From positions 2,046,001 to 2,110,000 of the forward strand of contig NC_063020.1 of NCBI RefSeq assembly GCF_020509005.1: a stretch of DNA of 64,000 nucleotides, written 5' to 3'. How positions within the stretch are numbered: the stretch's first letter is position 1; every line of letters begins with the position of its first letter. Source of the DNA: Fulvia fulva. Taxonomy: Eukaryota; Ascomycota; Dothideomycetes; Mycosphaerellales; Mycosphaerellaceae. Under the pieces are notes generated by a model, which saw only the letters and a program-made list of their open reading frames with translations, did not search any database and was not told the origin of the DNA. The position numbers and the translations under genes were made by a program. Positions 11,801 to 22,799 of this stretch are shown piece by piece.

Positions 11801-14800
11801 TAACCATAATAATAGGACTAGCGATCTAGGACGTAGAGCGTCGGATTTTACTAGCGGCTTCTTCCTTATTAACGTAGGCTTTAGTTATATCGAGCTCTAG
11901 TTTCGACATAGAATAAGGACGCTTAAAAGGTAGCTTAGCGCCTTTAACGAATTCAATCGCCAAATCTAATTCGGGCGATAGGGAGGTAGGCCTTTAGCGA
12001 TAGACGGGTCAAATCCGTGCTTTAGGTCCTTTAGCTATTAGGGTAGTAAGGATTCGACTTCTCGTATAGTCGCTTGCTTCTTGTTTATATAGATAGCCTT
12101 GTCTTTAGCTAATATAGTACTTAGCCGTATACTAATATCGTGAATAAGTTCCTTACTCGTAGGCTCTAGCTTATTAGGGTCAAGAGTCCCTATTTCCTAA
12201 ATAAGGTAACCTTCGTCTAGGTTTTCTTCTTAGGCTTCGCCAATCGTTATACTAGACACCTAGATGTTAGGTTCTAGAGTCTATAAATAAGGAATAGCGT
12301 GCTATATACGAACCTTCGTGCCGCCGATAGTCGTAGGGTAAGGATCGTAATAATCCGTATAGTACTTTTTAGTAAATATAAATATATTAGCTCTCTAGTC
12401 TAGTATAGGGTAGTGCTTCTAGAACTAGGGTATACCAAATACGAAGTCGTAGTCGAGGTTAGTAACGAAGTAACTAACTTCCTCGACATGACCGTTTAGG
12501 TCGACCTTAGTCTTAATACATTCCGTAGCTTAACTAGATACTTTAGGGTTAGCTCCTAGGCCTATCTTCTAAGCCTAAGGCAGTCGTATTCGTAATAGAT
12601 GTTTCTTCGCAAACTTCGTATTATAAAATAGCGACTCGGTACCGGGATCTATTAGAATACGTACTAACTTACTACCCGCTACGCCTACTACTATAATATA
12701 CGAGCTTCTTAGCGGAAGGTCTATCGTCTTTATAGTATATAGTATAACCTCCGGACTAAAGATTATAGGGATGTTACTAATTGCTATTTCCTACTATATA
12801 GGGTTCCTCTTTCCTCTATAACGGTAATATAATAAGGGCGTAACCTTAGGAGGCTCTAGTAGTACCGTCTTTGGAGGATTAGTACTAGGCGCGAGTATAG
12901 GCTACTAGTCGGTACGTACACGACTAGAGCCTAGGCTTCCCCCGACTCGGTAGCCTTAAGCTCTACTAGTACGTCGCCGACCTAGATCGATACGTTCTTC
13001 GTAGCGTTATTAGCGTCGCTACTAGTCTTCTTATACTTCTTAAAGGGACACTTAGGCGACTAGGCACCCTTATAGTCTATAGCCTTATACACGTAGTAGA
13101 ACATATTCTCCTTAGGCTTAGCTACTTCTTCCTTAGTAAGATTACGGAAGGTATAACTATCGTACTTAGCGGCTTTAAGATTATATTCCTTACGAATCTT
13201 CTCGTTATAGTAGACATACTTAGGCTTACCTTCGTTACTACCGCGACGGCCACTACTATTACGGCCGCTACCGCCTCCGCTAGAACCCTTAATATCGTCT
13301 AATTTCAGTTCGATATCGCGAAGGTATCGCTAAAGGGCTAGGAGGTTGTTAAAGTCGTCGCGATATACTAGTGCCTGCTTTAACTTATCGTTCAGCTTGT
13401 CCTAGATATCGTCGATAAGTTCCTTATCTATCTTCTCTAGGTAGTACCCGTACTTTAGGAACTTAGTACAAAATACGTCAAATATACGATTACCTTAGGT
13501 GTAGTTATTATAAGCCTTCTTATGCTTCTTAAGCTTATAGTGCTCGCCGTAAGAGTCGTTTAGCACTATTATCAACTCACGCTAACCGGTCACCTTCTTC
13601 TTATATAGCCGTAGGCGGGCGTTAGTATTACCGACGACGAAGTTGTTAAATACTACTAAGTATACTATAGATAATCGGCTATATAACTCTTCTATAGTTA
13701 TGTAGTCCTCTACTTTCTCCTTCTACTCTATAAATCCTAGTTCATCCTTATAATTAGGTGTGTTAGCTAAGAATATAGGAATCTTCCTCGAGTTAATCGG
13801 GTTATAGGTACCGCCGTTACTACGCTAGATAGCGGCGTTAACTAAGACTACCGTAGTATTATTATTGTCGCTAGCTACGGTAGAGGTAGCTTTCTTAGTC
13901 TTTATTATACCTATCTTAACACTAGGGTCCTCGCCGTCGAGTAGCTTCTCGAGGGCGGACTTCTACCTCGTAGGAGGTAGTAGAGGTATCGGTTCCTTAG
14001 GCTTTAGCTAAGCGATATAGTCATCGCGCTCCTTTAGCTAGGCTTATAGATCCGTAATAAACGTAGTAGTATGCTTACCTAAGCTCTACTTAGTAGCTAA
14101 CTTAGTCTAGGTTGCTTCGAGTTCGCTAGCTAGATCTATATTACGACTACGTAAGTTCTTAATCTTAGCGGCCGCCTTCTTACCTAACTTCTTTAGGTGA
14201 GCGATCTTAGCTACTAAGTCCTTATCGTCCCTAAGCTCGTCGAGTGTTACTTAGAGCGATACTAACTTACCCTTATACCGATTAGCCTTAGCCTATAGCC
14301 GACTCTTCTAAGTAGTTAATACCTCCCGTACCTCCTTAAGACCGAGGTAGGCGAGACGGTGTTCGTCTAGGACATCTAGCTAGGCTTCTAGGTTCTTAGT
14401 AACCGAGCGAGAAAGCTCCTCGGCTATAGTAATCTAGAACTCGGTAGGGTTATACCGTAGCCTATATTCTACCTCTTCGCCCTTCTAGGTAAAGTTAATC
14501 GGTATCGTATAGCGGTAGCTAAGATGTTCCTCCTTCCGCGTACGTATACCCTATTATAAGGTCTTATCCTTTCTACCTATACGGAGTCGAGTTTCCTTCT
14601 TAGACTAACGTCGGTTATACTTATTACGTAGTAGCTCTTAGTACTTCTAGCGCTAACGTTCTTTCTCTTACTAACGAGCCTACTTAGTATCTCCGCGACC
14701 CTAAGTCTCGTTCTATATCTCTTACGCTATATTACGTAGTCGTTCTATACCTACGGTATCGTCGAAATCCGGATCCTACTACGACTCGTCTTCTACCTCT

Positions 14801-14815
14801 TACTACGCTACGCTA
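8890..14815 (-). pseudogene. Gypsy B gag-pol polyprotein, many stops
   Basis: Reading the minus strand gives, in order: a decayed zinc-knuckle region (KCPFKKYKK, about 13030); protease LIDPGTESL (about 12640; the family motif is DSG); reverse transcriptase [20 protein letters not shown] (about 11770-11830) and the catalytic VSIYLDDYIVF (about 11460-11490); and integrase RNPRIEILP plus INVDVYELD (about 9290-9600). A C-terminal chromodomain-like segment reads IKYTVRWEGSAI...AIVDYYYKNPLAA (about 8970-9100). The reading frame is largely preserved while stops, mostly TAG and TAA, interrupt it throughout. The gag boundary is uncertain. Confidence 0.82.
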
Positions 14816-15021
14816 AGTACGCCGTTCCGCTTTTATCGGGCTTCTCGGAGGAACGCCTTCGTAAGAGAGTTTAGGTTAAGTGTTAGGATAAAGGATAATT
14901 CGTCTAGTCCGATAGTCGTATTAGTACCTACGGCTATTCGAATCTCGCTCGTACGCGGTCGTAGTAGCGATACGTAGTCTATAATCGTACGGCTCGGCGA
15001 TCTAAGGGCGGTAGAACTTAA

Positions 15022-15216
15022 TAATACGGACAAGGCGTAAGATAGGGCGTAAACGTATTAATACCTTAGAATCGAATAAGTTCTACGAAGAAGAGAAGAT
15101 AAGAAAGTCGCGAAGCCGCGATAAAGTAAACGTCGAGGTCAGGGTCTAGGGTCCGGGCGCGCTAGTGCACTAGGTCACGTGATACTAAGTGTAGCCTTAC
15201 GAGGTGAACCGTAATA
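15022..15216 (-). repeat. 5' LTR of Gypsy B
   Basis: It is the 195-bp partner of 8444-8638. It is followed on the right by GTAGT, the target duplication, and then by the resumed Fot1 sequence TACCCCGAGG. Confidence 0.92.
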
Positions 15217-15454
15217 GTAGTTACCCCGAGGAGGTCGTCTATTCAATCGATACCCTAGTATAGTTCGAGACGCGTCGTATACCTTTATAGTAAGTCGATT
15301 CGTAATTATCGCGTCGCGTTCCGTAGCCTAGATAGCTAAGGTTAGTTTAGCCTTGTTTAAAGATAATATACGCTATAATAGTAGTTATATAGCTATATCT
15401 ATAGAAGTGGTATAGTTCTTAGTAAAAGTAGCCCGCTCGGTAGTATAGCCCGCT

Positions 15455-15624
15455 TATTACGGGCCTAGGCGGACGTCTAGTAAATAGTAGTCGGTTACGT
15501 AACTCGTTACGGGCCGGCCCGTATACCTCGGCTTATATATTAACTTTCCGTACCTTGTGCTCCTCTTAGATAGCCTATCTAATAATTTCGTTATTTGCCC
15601 TATATTAAGAACGGCTCCCTTATA
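15455..15624 (+). repeat. 5' LTR of Gypsy C
   Basis: It is 170 bp long, starting TATTACGGGCC and ending CTCCCTTATA, and pairs with 26572-26741. Only 79 bp of C leader (15625-15703) remain before Copia F. Confidence 0.9.
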
Positions 15625-15703
15625 CTTTATTCGACCTCCTTTACTAACCGTAGAATACGTACTACGAAGGACCTATAAAGTAATAGGTTAAAGATATAGA
15701 AAC

Positions 15704-15939
15704 TGTTGAAACAAGTACGGGTAGATGGTAGCGGAGTGGAGTAAGAGATCAATCTTCAACTGACTAATAGCACGAGCATGCAGCAATATATTAGGAACCA
15801 ATATGTTGATTGTGTTAGATGTCTATCTAAGCTAAAGGGGAGAGAAGGTATCTCCCTACAAGCTGAGTCATTGTGGATGCCTCAGGCTGCCAGATCACTT
15901 CCTGATTGTTGACTCCCTTTGAGATGCTACATCTTAACA
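15704..15939 (-). repeat. 3' LTR of Copia F
   Basis: It is 236 bp long, starts TGTTGAAACA and ends CATCTTAACA on the plus strand, and pairs with 21085-21320. Three of its four differences are CA or TG changed to TA. Confidence 0.93.
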
Positions 15940-16004
15940 CTCCCACTCATCTCGTATGGGAGGTTACAGTCTGCTCACTTCCTGTCAATAGTACTTGGAC
16001 CTTT

Positions 16005-19000
16005 TTATGACAGGTTCAGCTGGCTTACAAACCTCTGGAAGTGTGGACCAGTCTTTGGTTTTGTAAACCCGTCTGCAACCATCTCAGAGGTTGGGGTGTA
16101 CTCAACAGCAATAAGCCTCCTCCACCAAAGTTTCCTAACAGCGTTATAGGCAATGTCAATGTGCTTCGACTTGTCATGAACATGTGCATCTTTCACTAGG
16201 GTGAGGGCAGCTTGATTGTCACCTCTTAATTGGACTGGTCTCAAATTTGATACAGTCTCCTGGTTTCCAGTGATTCTTGGTTGATGGGAACAGTCTCCCA
16301 CTAACTCTGGACAATCCATTTCCCTCAGCAGTGAAGCTAGGAATTGGGACTGCTTCGCACATGCATTCATAGCCATGTATTCAGCCTCCATTGTGGATGT
16401 TGCTACAGACTTTTGCTTCTTGCTCATCCAAGAAACTGGTGCCCCACAGAGGAAGAAGACATACCCAAGGATTGAGACTCTGTCTGCTTTGTCCATTGCA
16501 TAATCAGAATCACAGTATCCAATAAGGTGTCCTTTTCCAGACTTTGAGAACTGAAGTCCTAGATCAGGGTATGATCTTAGGTACCTAGTGATCTTCTTCA
16601 AAGCCTTCATGTGGTAGGTGGATGGTTCACTCACAAATGAGCTCATCCTTCCTAGGGCAAAAGCAATGTCTGGCCTTGTGATTGTTGCTGGCCACATCCA
16701 AGTACCATTAATACTCTGGTACTCTGCCTTGTCACACCTCTCATCCATGTGGCTTGAAGGTTTGAGGGCCTCATAGCTGTCCATGGGTGAGTGTGTAGGT
16801 GCTGCCTTCTCATGGTTCATTCCCATCTTGGCTAGGCTGTCCCTAACAAAGTGTCCTTGGTCAAGTTTCAGGATTCCTCTCTTCCTGTCCCTTGTGACTC
16901 TCATGCCAAGGATCTTTTCAGGTTCACCTAGATCTTTGATCTTGAAGATCTTGCCAAGTTCTCTTTTGAACCAGAGAACATCTGTCAACTTTGGTGCAGC
17001 AATTGGAATGTCATCCACATGTATAAGGATTATGATCTCCCTCTTCTTATGGATAAGTAGGCATGGATCCACTTCTGACTGTGTGAATCCAATCTCTCTG
17101 AGCTTTGACACACAGAGTTGATTCCAATCTCTAGCTGCTTGCTTAAGTCCATACAAGCTTTTGAGGATTTTGAACACCATGTTTGGTGGAAGCTCAACTC
17201 CTGGTGGTGGTAACATGAAGATGTCTTCATAGAGGGTGCTTTCTGTGAATGCATTGTTCACATCCACTTGGTGAAGATGAAGATCCTTCTTACACACAAT
17301 AGCCATAAACACCCTAAGGGTGTCCTGTCTTACTGTAGGTGCAAATGTCTCCATAAAGTCAACACCAAACTTCTGTGAGAAGCCCCTTGCAACTAGTCTA
17401 GCCTTGAACTTTTCAATAGCTCCACTAATGCTTCTCTTAATATCAAAGACCCATCTTGATGTAACCAGATTTGCTCCTTTTGGTGGAACAGAATTTTCCT
17501 AGGTGTTGTTACTCTGTAGAGCATCTAGTTCCTTTTGGATTGCTTCCTTCCAAAGATGTCCCCATTTCTTGTCATTCACAGCATCCTTGTAGGATTTTGG
17601 AATTGGGACCTCTTGCTTGTATGCAATAGCTTCTACAGTTGCTGCAAAGGCCATTTCCTCAACTTCTTCCAGGAATTCGCTATCCCATGGTATTGAACTG
17701 TCCACTGATTGCATGGCTGCAAAGAAAGCTTGGTGAAAAGCAGCAAGGTTCTCTGAGAGGTCCATTGCTTCTCCCACTTCAGTGGTTAGTTCGGGCTTAG
17801 GGACCATAGATCTTGGGGCTTTCTGTTTCATGTCATAGCCCTCAACATCATAGTCAGCCTTTCTCTTTCCAAGGGATGATTTAGGGACCGTCACTTGTGA
17901 CCTAGTAACGTCTATTTCCTGGGGATCTAGGGAGCTTCTCTCAATTGGCTGATCGATTTTCTGAAATTCCCCTACGTTCTCCGGAGGCTGGGGAAGTTGC
18001 ACAAACAGCTTTCTCGGCTGAGCGACTTTAGGGCTCTCAATTGGCTGATCTATTTCGGGGGGGCTCTGATAGACGCCTGAATGGTAGGTAGATTGTCCTA
18101 AGGATACGTTCTTCCTCGGCCTTCCTAAGGGCTTCCTAGCTGGTGCACTGCTTGGTAGATTCAATGTTGGAACATTGAGACCTATATCACCTCCAGGCTG
18201 GTCCTCAAAGAAGTCTGCATGTGTGTGTTGTTTAACAGCTCTCATGTCTGGTTCCCAAAAGAGCCAGGCTTTAGCTGTGTTTTCAACATACCCAATAAAC
18301 ACTGCTTCTTTACCCCTATTCATTAGCTTGTCACTTCTTGCCCATTGAGGTTGGGATCTTGTGTCCATATAGACAACAGCTTTGCATCCCCAAACTTTCA
18401 AATGGTTGATGGTCGGTTTGATACCATCAAAAGCCTCATCTGGTGAAACCTTGAACCCATCGTAATCTGGGCCATTTGGTAGTTTGTTCCTCATATAAGT
18501 TTGGGCCTCTAGTGCTTCAGGCCAAAATTCAACCGGCATTTTAGCCTCTTCAAGCATTGCCCTTATAGAGTCCTCTAAGGTTTGTATTGACCTCTCAACT
18601 GGTCCATTCTGTAGAGAGTTGTATGCCTCAGTCGGCTCGAGCCCAATCCCCAAATCCTTCTCCCACTGCTTCACTAATGCAATAAGTTCTTTTGCATTGT
18701 CAAGTCTTACTGCTTTCAGCTGCGCTGATGATTTCCTCTCTGCTTTGATCTTCCAGTTCTGGAGAGCAACTGGAGCATCTTCTCTTTTCCTAAGAGGAAA
18801 GGTCCACTTCTTCCTAGAGAAGTTGTCAACAATCTCAAGCCAGTATTTGAATCCTAGTCTTGAGATTGGTAGTGGGCCACATATGTCAATAGATACAAGG
18901 GCAAGTCTTTCAGGTCTTCTCTCTGTAACTTTGCCTTTGTACTTCTTCATCTTTGCTATTGAGCATACTCTGCACTGGTGAAAGCCATCCTTAGGGATAG

Positions 19001-20636
19001 GAATGGGTTCTTTCAAGTCTGTTACCTTGTGAAGATTCTGGAGCAAATTCTTCCTAAAGTGTGCAAATCTTCTATGCCAAAGCTCCCACTGCTTCAGGTC
19101 GGTCTCTGATTGAGCAGTCACAAAGGCATTCTCTATTGGTGGTGCACATGATGAGTAATGTGCCCGTTCTTGTAGGAGAGGAGAAATCTCATCAATGAAT
19201 AGAACCCCCCCAAGGAGCTTTGTCTGGACAACAGTCTCACCAGAGGGGGAAACAAGAGAAAATGATGGAGGTTGCACACCAAACTGCTTGCTAAACTGGT
19301 TCCATGAAACCAGGTTCACTCCTAGCTTGGGTACAAGCAGGACATCTTCCAAAACAACTTTTCTGCCAGCTCTCCCACTCATCTCTGCATTCCCAATATG
19401 AGTGGCCAATAAAAACCCACCTCCCACTTTGATCCATTTCTTCCTTGTCAAGGGAGTCATAGATCTAAAGAGGCAGCTTTGGTCAGTCATATGGGATGAA
19501 GCACAGGAGTCAAGTAACCACTCTGACGAGGGGAACTTGCCTTGGACTTCTACAGTTGAGTGAGCCACTTCATCATACTCATCATCATCAGACATTGTCT
19601 CTGGGGATGAGCTGCATGGTGACTCTTGGGCGGAGAAACCTTTTCCAGTCTTCTTTGCTTTAGAGGTATAAGACTGGGCCTGGTTCTTCTGGAGTGACAG
19701 CATGTCAGAGCTGAGTTTCTTCACCATTTTCTTAAGTTCTTCCATAGAGGACTTCTCTCTTGGTGTCCTCCTTGAAGTGGGTGGTGGAGTTCTCTTCTTC
19801 TTGACATGTGTTGTATTCTGGGAAGATGGTGGTTGGGAATGAGATCTAAGGACCTTTCTTGCCTCAGGCAAATTAGGGCAGTCCTTGATCAGATGATCCT
19901 TCTCACAGAGAAGGCAGGAGAGTGGTCTTGCTAGACCTGAGGGCTTGACCCAGGTGGCTGCCATGCCATACTCAGCCTTAGAGGGATCCAACCTGGCTTC
20001 TTGAGCTTCAAGGATCTTTAAGGTCCTTTCATGATCCATCTTTGGCTGAGCCATGATAGTATCCCTGGCTACATGGTAGTCAGGTGGCAGTGAGCTTAAG
20101 AGCTGGGTCATCCTCACATCAGCTTTCCTGTAATGCTGACCCTCTGGGTCAACATCAGCAATCCTTTTTCCAAGAGAAACCAGGTGTGTCCATGCAGATC
20201 TGATGGTGAACTCTTCACTCATCTCAAAGGTCACAAATTGCTTTGTGAGCTCATGTGCATAGGTTGGTAGCACCTAGCTATACTTGTTCCAGAGATACAC
20301 CCACTTCTCAGCAGCTCTTCCAGATTCACATGAGCCCTCAAGCTCAAATTCATCTTCTTCTATGATCCTACTAAGGATACTGAAGTTGCATACTGCATTG
20401 TGTCTTGTCCATGTTGGCGTATTGAGGATCTCTTTGGTTGTAGCCTCTTCTTGGAGTTTCAGAGTCTTGCCCTTGATGTTGTCAAAAGACACTTCCATTA
20501 GGTCATCAATTGCAAAGAATGCTGATTGGCTCTCCATCTTGTATCTCTGAAGGTTGAACCATCTCTTCTAATTGTCCCTCCCAAGAATTGGGATTTTGCC
20601 TCCCTTCTCCTCTGTCTTCTCTTGGTATGAATCTAT
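16005..20636 (-). pseudogene. Copia F gag-pol polyprotein with three in-frame TAG stops
   Basis: One continuous frame encodes gag, protease, integrase, reverse transcriptase and RNase H. Visible motifs are the gag start region KRWFNLQRYKM, the zinc knuckle CLLCEKDHLIKDC, the protease motif LLDSCASSHMTD and the integrase zinc finger HRRFAHFRKNL...CRVCSIAKMKK. The integrase core has VSIDICGP, RLDNAKEL and NGPVERSIQTLE. The reverse transcriptase has SLYGLKQAARDWN and ILIHVDDIPIAA, and RNase H has EAEYMAM and HDKSKHIDI. TAG stops lie at 17499-17501, 20274-20276 and 20568-20570. Family context suggests TGG at the first and third and CAG at the second. No ATG is in frame upstream; ATA at 20634-20636 may be a lost start (inference). 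The protease has DSC where DSG or DTG is usual. Confidence 0.9.
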
Positions 20637-21084
20637 AATAAATTGGATGTAATGAAACAAGGTGTGTATGTTCCAAGGTGGTGGCTCAGATCCTGCTGAG
20701 GCTTCTGGTGTAGAATAGGAAAGTTCGTAGGTGTGGATACCAAGGCCTGCTTGGTAAAGTAAAGAAGGAGCGGTGTGAGGTCTCGGGGCTAGGACACAGG
20801 TCTGTCTCTCCTAGCAGAGCTTCAAATGACTTACTTGAAGTCCTTCTTGATAGTATCTCGATGCAGTTCTGCCTACAGAGTATCTTCAAGGTATTGGCTT
20901 TGAGTAAGCCGCACAGAGTCCTTGTCTGGGTTACCTATCACTTAGTATCGAACTAAGCTCCTTGATAGGATAGACGGGGTAGACTTCTGATTCCCAGATG
21001 TTTTCTGCTACGATAGCAAGGGATACAAGTAACCTGTACTGATATAGGTTGCTCTTATTCCTGCACAAACCCGGGCTCATAACC

Positions 21085-21320
21085 TGTTGAAACAGGTACG
21101 GGTGGATGGCAGCGGAGTGGAGTAAGAGATCAATCTTCAACTGACTAATAGCACGAGCATGCAGCAATATATCAGGAACCAATATGTTGATTGTGTTAGA
21201 TGTCTATCTAAGCTAAAGGGGAGAGAAGGTATCTCCCTACAAGCTGAGTCATTGTGGATGCCTCAGGCTGCCAGATCACTTCCTGATTGTTGACTCCCTT
21301 TGAGATGCTACATCTTAACA
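21085..21320 (-). repeat. 5' LTR of Copia F
   Basis: It is the 236-bp partner of 15704-15939. It keeps CA/TG at the four variable sites, so it is the less mutated copy. Confidence 0.93.
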
Positions 21321-22760
21321 CTTTTACCTAAAGTAGCCTTCTTAAAGACATCTATATAATCCCACCCCTAGGAGTTAAAGCACCTCTAAACATAGTGTTT
21401 AAGGTCCTACGAAGCCTTTATAGGCTTAAGTAAGTAGCTAGAGACTAGAACAAGCTCTATGTTACGAAGCTAGAGAAGATTAGATTTACCTAGTCCTAGG
21501 TAGATCTATACCTACTTATCTATACGGATAGAGACCTTATAGTCCTTACCTATATAGATGACATACCTATTATAGCTCCGAAGCTATTAGATGTTTAGTA
21601 GTTTAAGGCTAAGCTTAGAAAAGTGTTTAAGATTAAAGATCTTAGTGAACCTACGAAGATCCTTAGAATAAGGATTATAAGAGACAGGTCCTAAGGCACT
21701 TTAAAGCTTAATCAAGGACACTATGTCCACGCTAACTTAGCTAAGATGAATATAGCTAGAGAGAAGGCTACGCTAACCTACTTACCTATAGAGAGCTACG
21801 AGCATTTAGTGCCTACGGCACCTATAGATAAGAGGTGTAACAAACAGGATTACTAGAGCTATAATAGTACCTAGATGTGGCTAAGACAATGACAAGGCCA
21901 GACTTAGCATTCCCCCTTAGAAGAATTAGCTTATATATTACTGATCCCTCGTAGTAGTATATAAAGGCTTTAAAGAAGCTCTCCCGATACCTACGGTCGT
22001 ACCTAGACCTAGGTCTTATATATAGAAAGGGAGGGGGCAATCTCTAGGGATACTCGGACTCTAACTACGCTATAGACAAAGTGGATAGAGTCTTAATTCT
22101 AGGATACGTGTAGTTTCTTTATAGATTACCTATGTCCTAGATAAGTAGGAAGTAGAAGTCTATTATAACATTAACAATAGAAGCTTAGTTTATAGCTATA
22201 AACGTAGCCGTAAAGTAGTCACAATTTCTTACTACTGTCCTTAGGGAAATAGGGTGCCTAGAACTAGTAGGAAACAGCTCTTTCTAGCCGAGTATAAGGG
22301 TAAGTAAGGGCACTGTTAACGAGCTAAGGCTAGTCAAGCTTACAGGTAACAACTAAGCCGCTTTAACACTTTTAAAGATGCCTATATATATAAAAGGTCA
22401 AAGCATATTGATGTTGTATATAACTATATTAGACATCTCTAGTAGTAGAAGAAGATTGTAGTGAACTACTACTATATAAAGGACATAGCTACTAATAGGT
22501 TAATAAAGCCCCTTAATAGCTAGTAGTTCTAAAACTTTGTAAGGTAGCTCTAGCTTACGTAAAGGGATTATAGGAGACTATGTGGCCTAAGTAGGAGTAT
22601 TAAGAACATATAGGCCGTAGGATAAGTATATAGGTGTAGGTGTGTTATATAACTAGATTACGTAACTAGGGTTTACTAGCCTATAGGCTAGTAAACATCC
22701 GGACACCTAGCATCTACCTATACTAATACCGGCGATACTATATATAGATACACGCTATCC
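21321..22760 (+). pseudogene. Copia fragment G: reverse transcriptase and RNase H, RIP-mutated, opposite strand to F
   Basis: On the plus strand a stop-broken frame reads KDIYIIPPLGV, FKVLRSLYRLK, TYIDDIPIIAPKLLDV and FKIKDL. It continues with LKLNQGHYVHANLAKMN, then an RNase H tail (SKHIDVVYNYI-like, about 22390-22430). It matches the same parts of Copia F, for example VDDIPIAAPKLTDV and LKLDQGHFVRDSLAKM, so G is a diverged relative in opposite orientation. It begins in mid reverse transcriptase at the edge of F; the gag, protease and integrase parts are missing. A possible remnant LTR starts TGTTATATAAC near 22642. The right boundary is approximate. Confidence 0.82.
22671..22696. repeat. 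Perfect 26-bp palindrome in the Copia G tail
   Basis: Two arms of GTTTACTAGCCTA meet with no spacer. It lies in the possible LTR of Copia G and could form a cruciform or hairpin. Confidence 0.85.
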
Positions 22761-22799
22761 TATTAGGTCCTTCTTCGTCTTTCGTGTGATCCGCCGTCT

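Larger units (their letters stand above)
8444..15216 (-). mobile_element. Gypsy (chromovirus) LTR retrotransposon B, complete but RIP-mutated
   Basis: Two 195-bp LTRs (8444-8638 and 15022-15216) bound a 6773-bp element on the minus strand. The target duplication is GTAGT (8439-8443 and 15217-15221). Removing the element restores the Fot1 sequence seen intact in D. A purine tract (complement of CTACCCCCCTTCTT, from 8637) lies next to the 3' LTR at the left. The LTRs differ at 6 sites by hand count, all transitions. Internal order on the minus strand is gag, protease, reverse transcriptase, RNase H, integrase, chromodomain. Confidence 0.92.
15704..21320 (-). mobile_element. Copia LTR retrotransposon F, near-intact, youngest of the stack
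   Basis: It has 236-bp LTRs (15704-15939 and 21085-21320) with TG...CA ends and is read on the minus strand. The primer-binding region inside the 5' LTR reads GGTTATGAGCCCGGG, and the purine tract GATGAGTGGGAG abuts the 3' LTR. Composition is normal, unlike its surroundings. The LTRs differ at 4 sites, all transitions, each creating or lying at an A/T change in the left copy. The flanks do not match (GAAAC on the left, CTTTT on the right), so no target duplication is present. The left flank is Gypsy C leader and the right flank is inside Copia G. Confidence 0.92.

Noticed and set aside
4136..15216. CRISPR-like or other spaced repeat arrays in the AT-rich DNA
   Set aside because: Repeats seen are LTR pairs and two-copy tandem duplications; no regular short repeat-spacer pattern exists.
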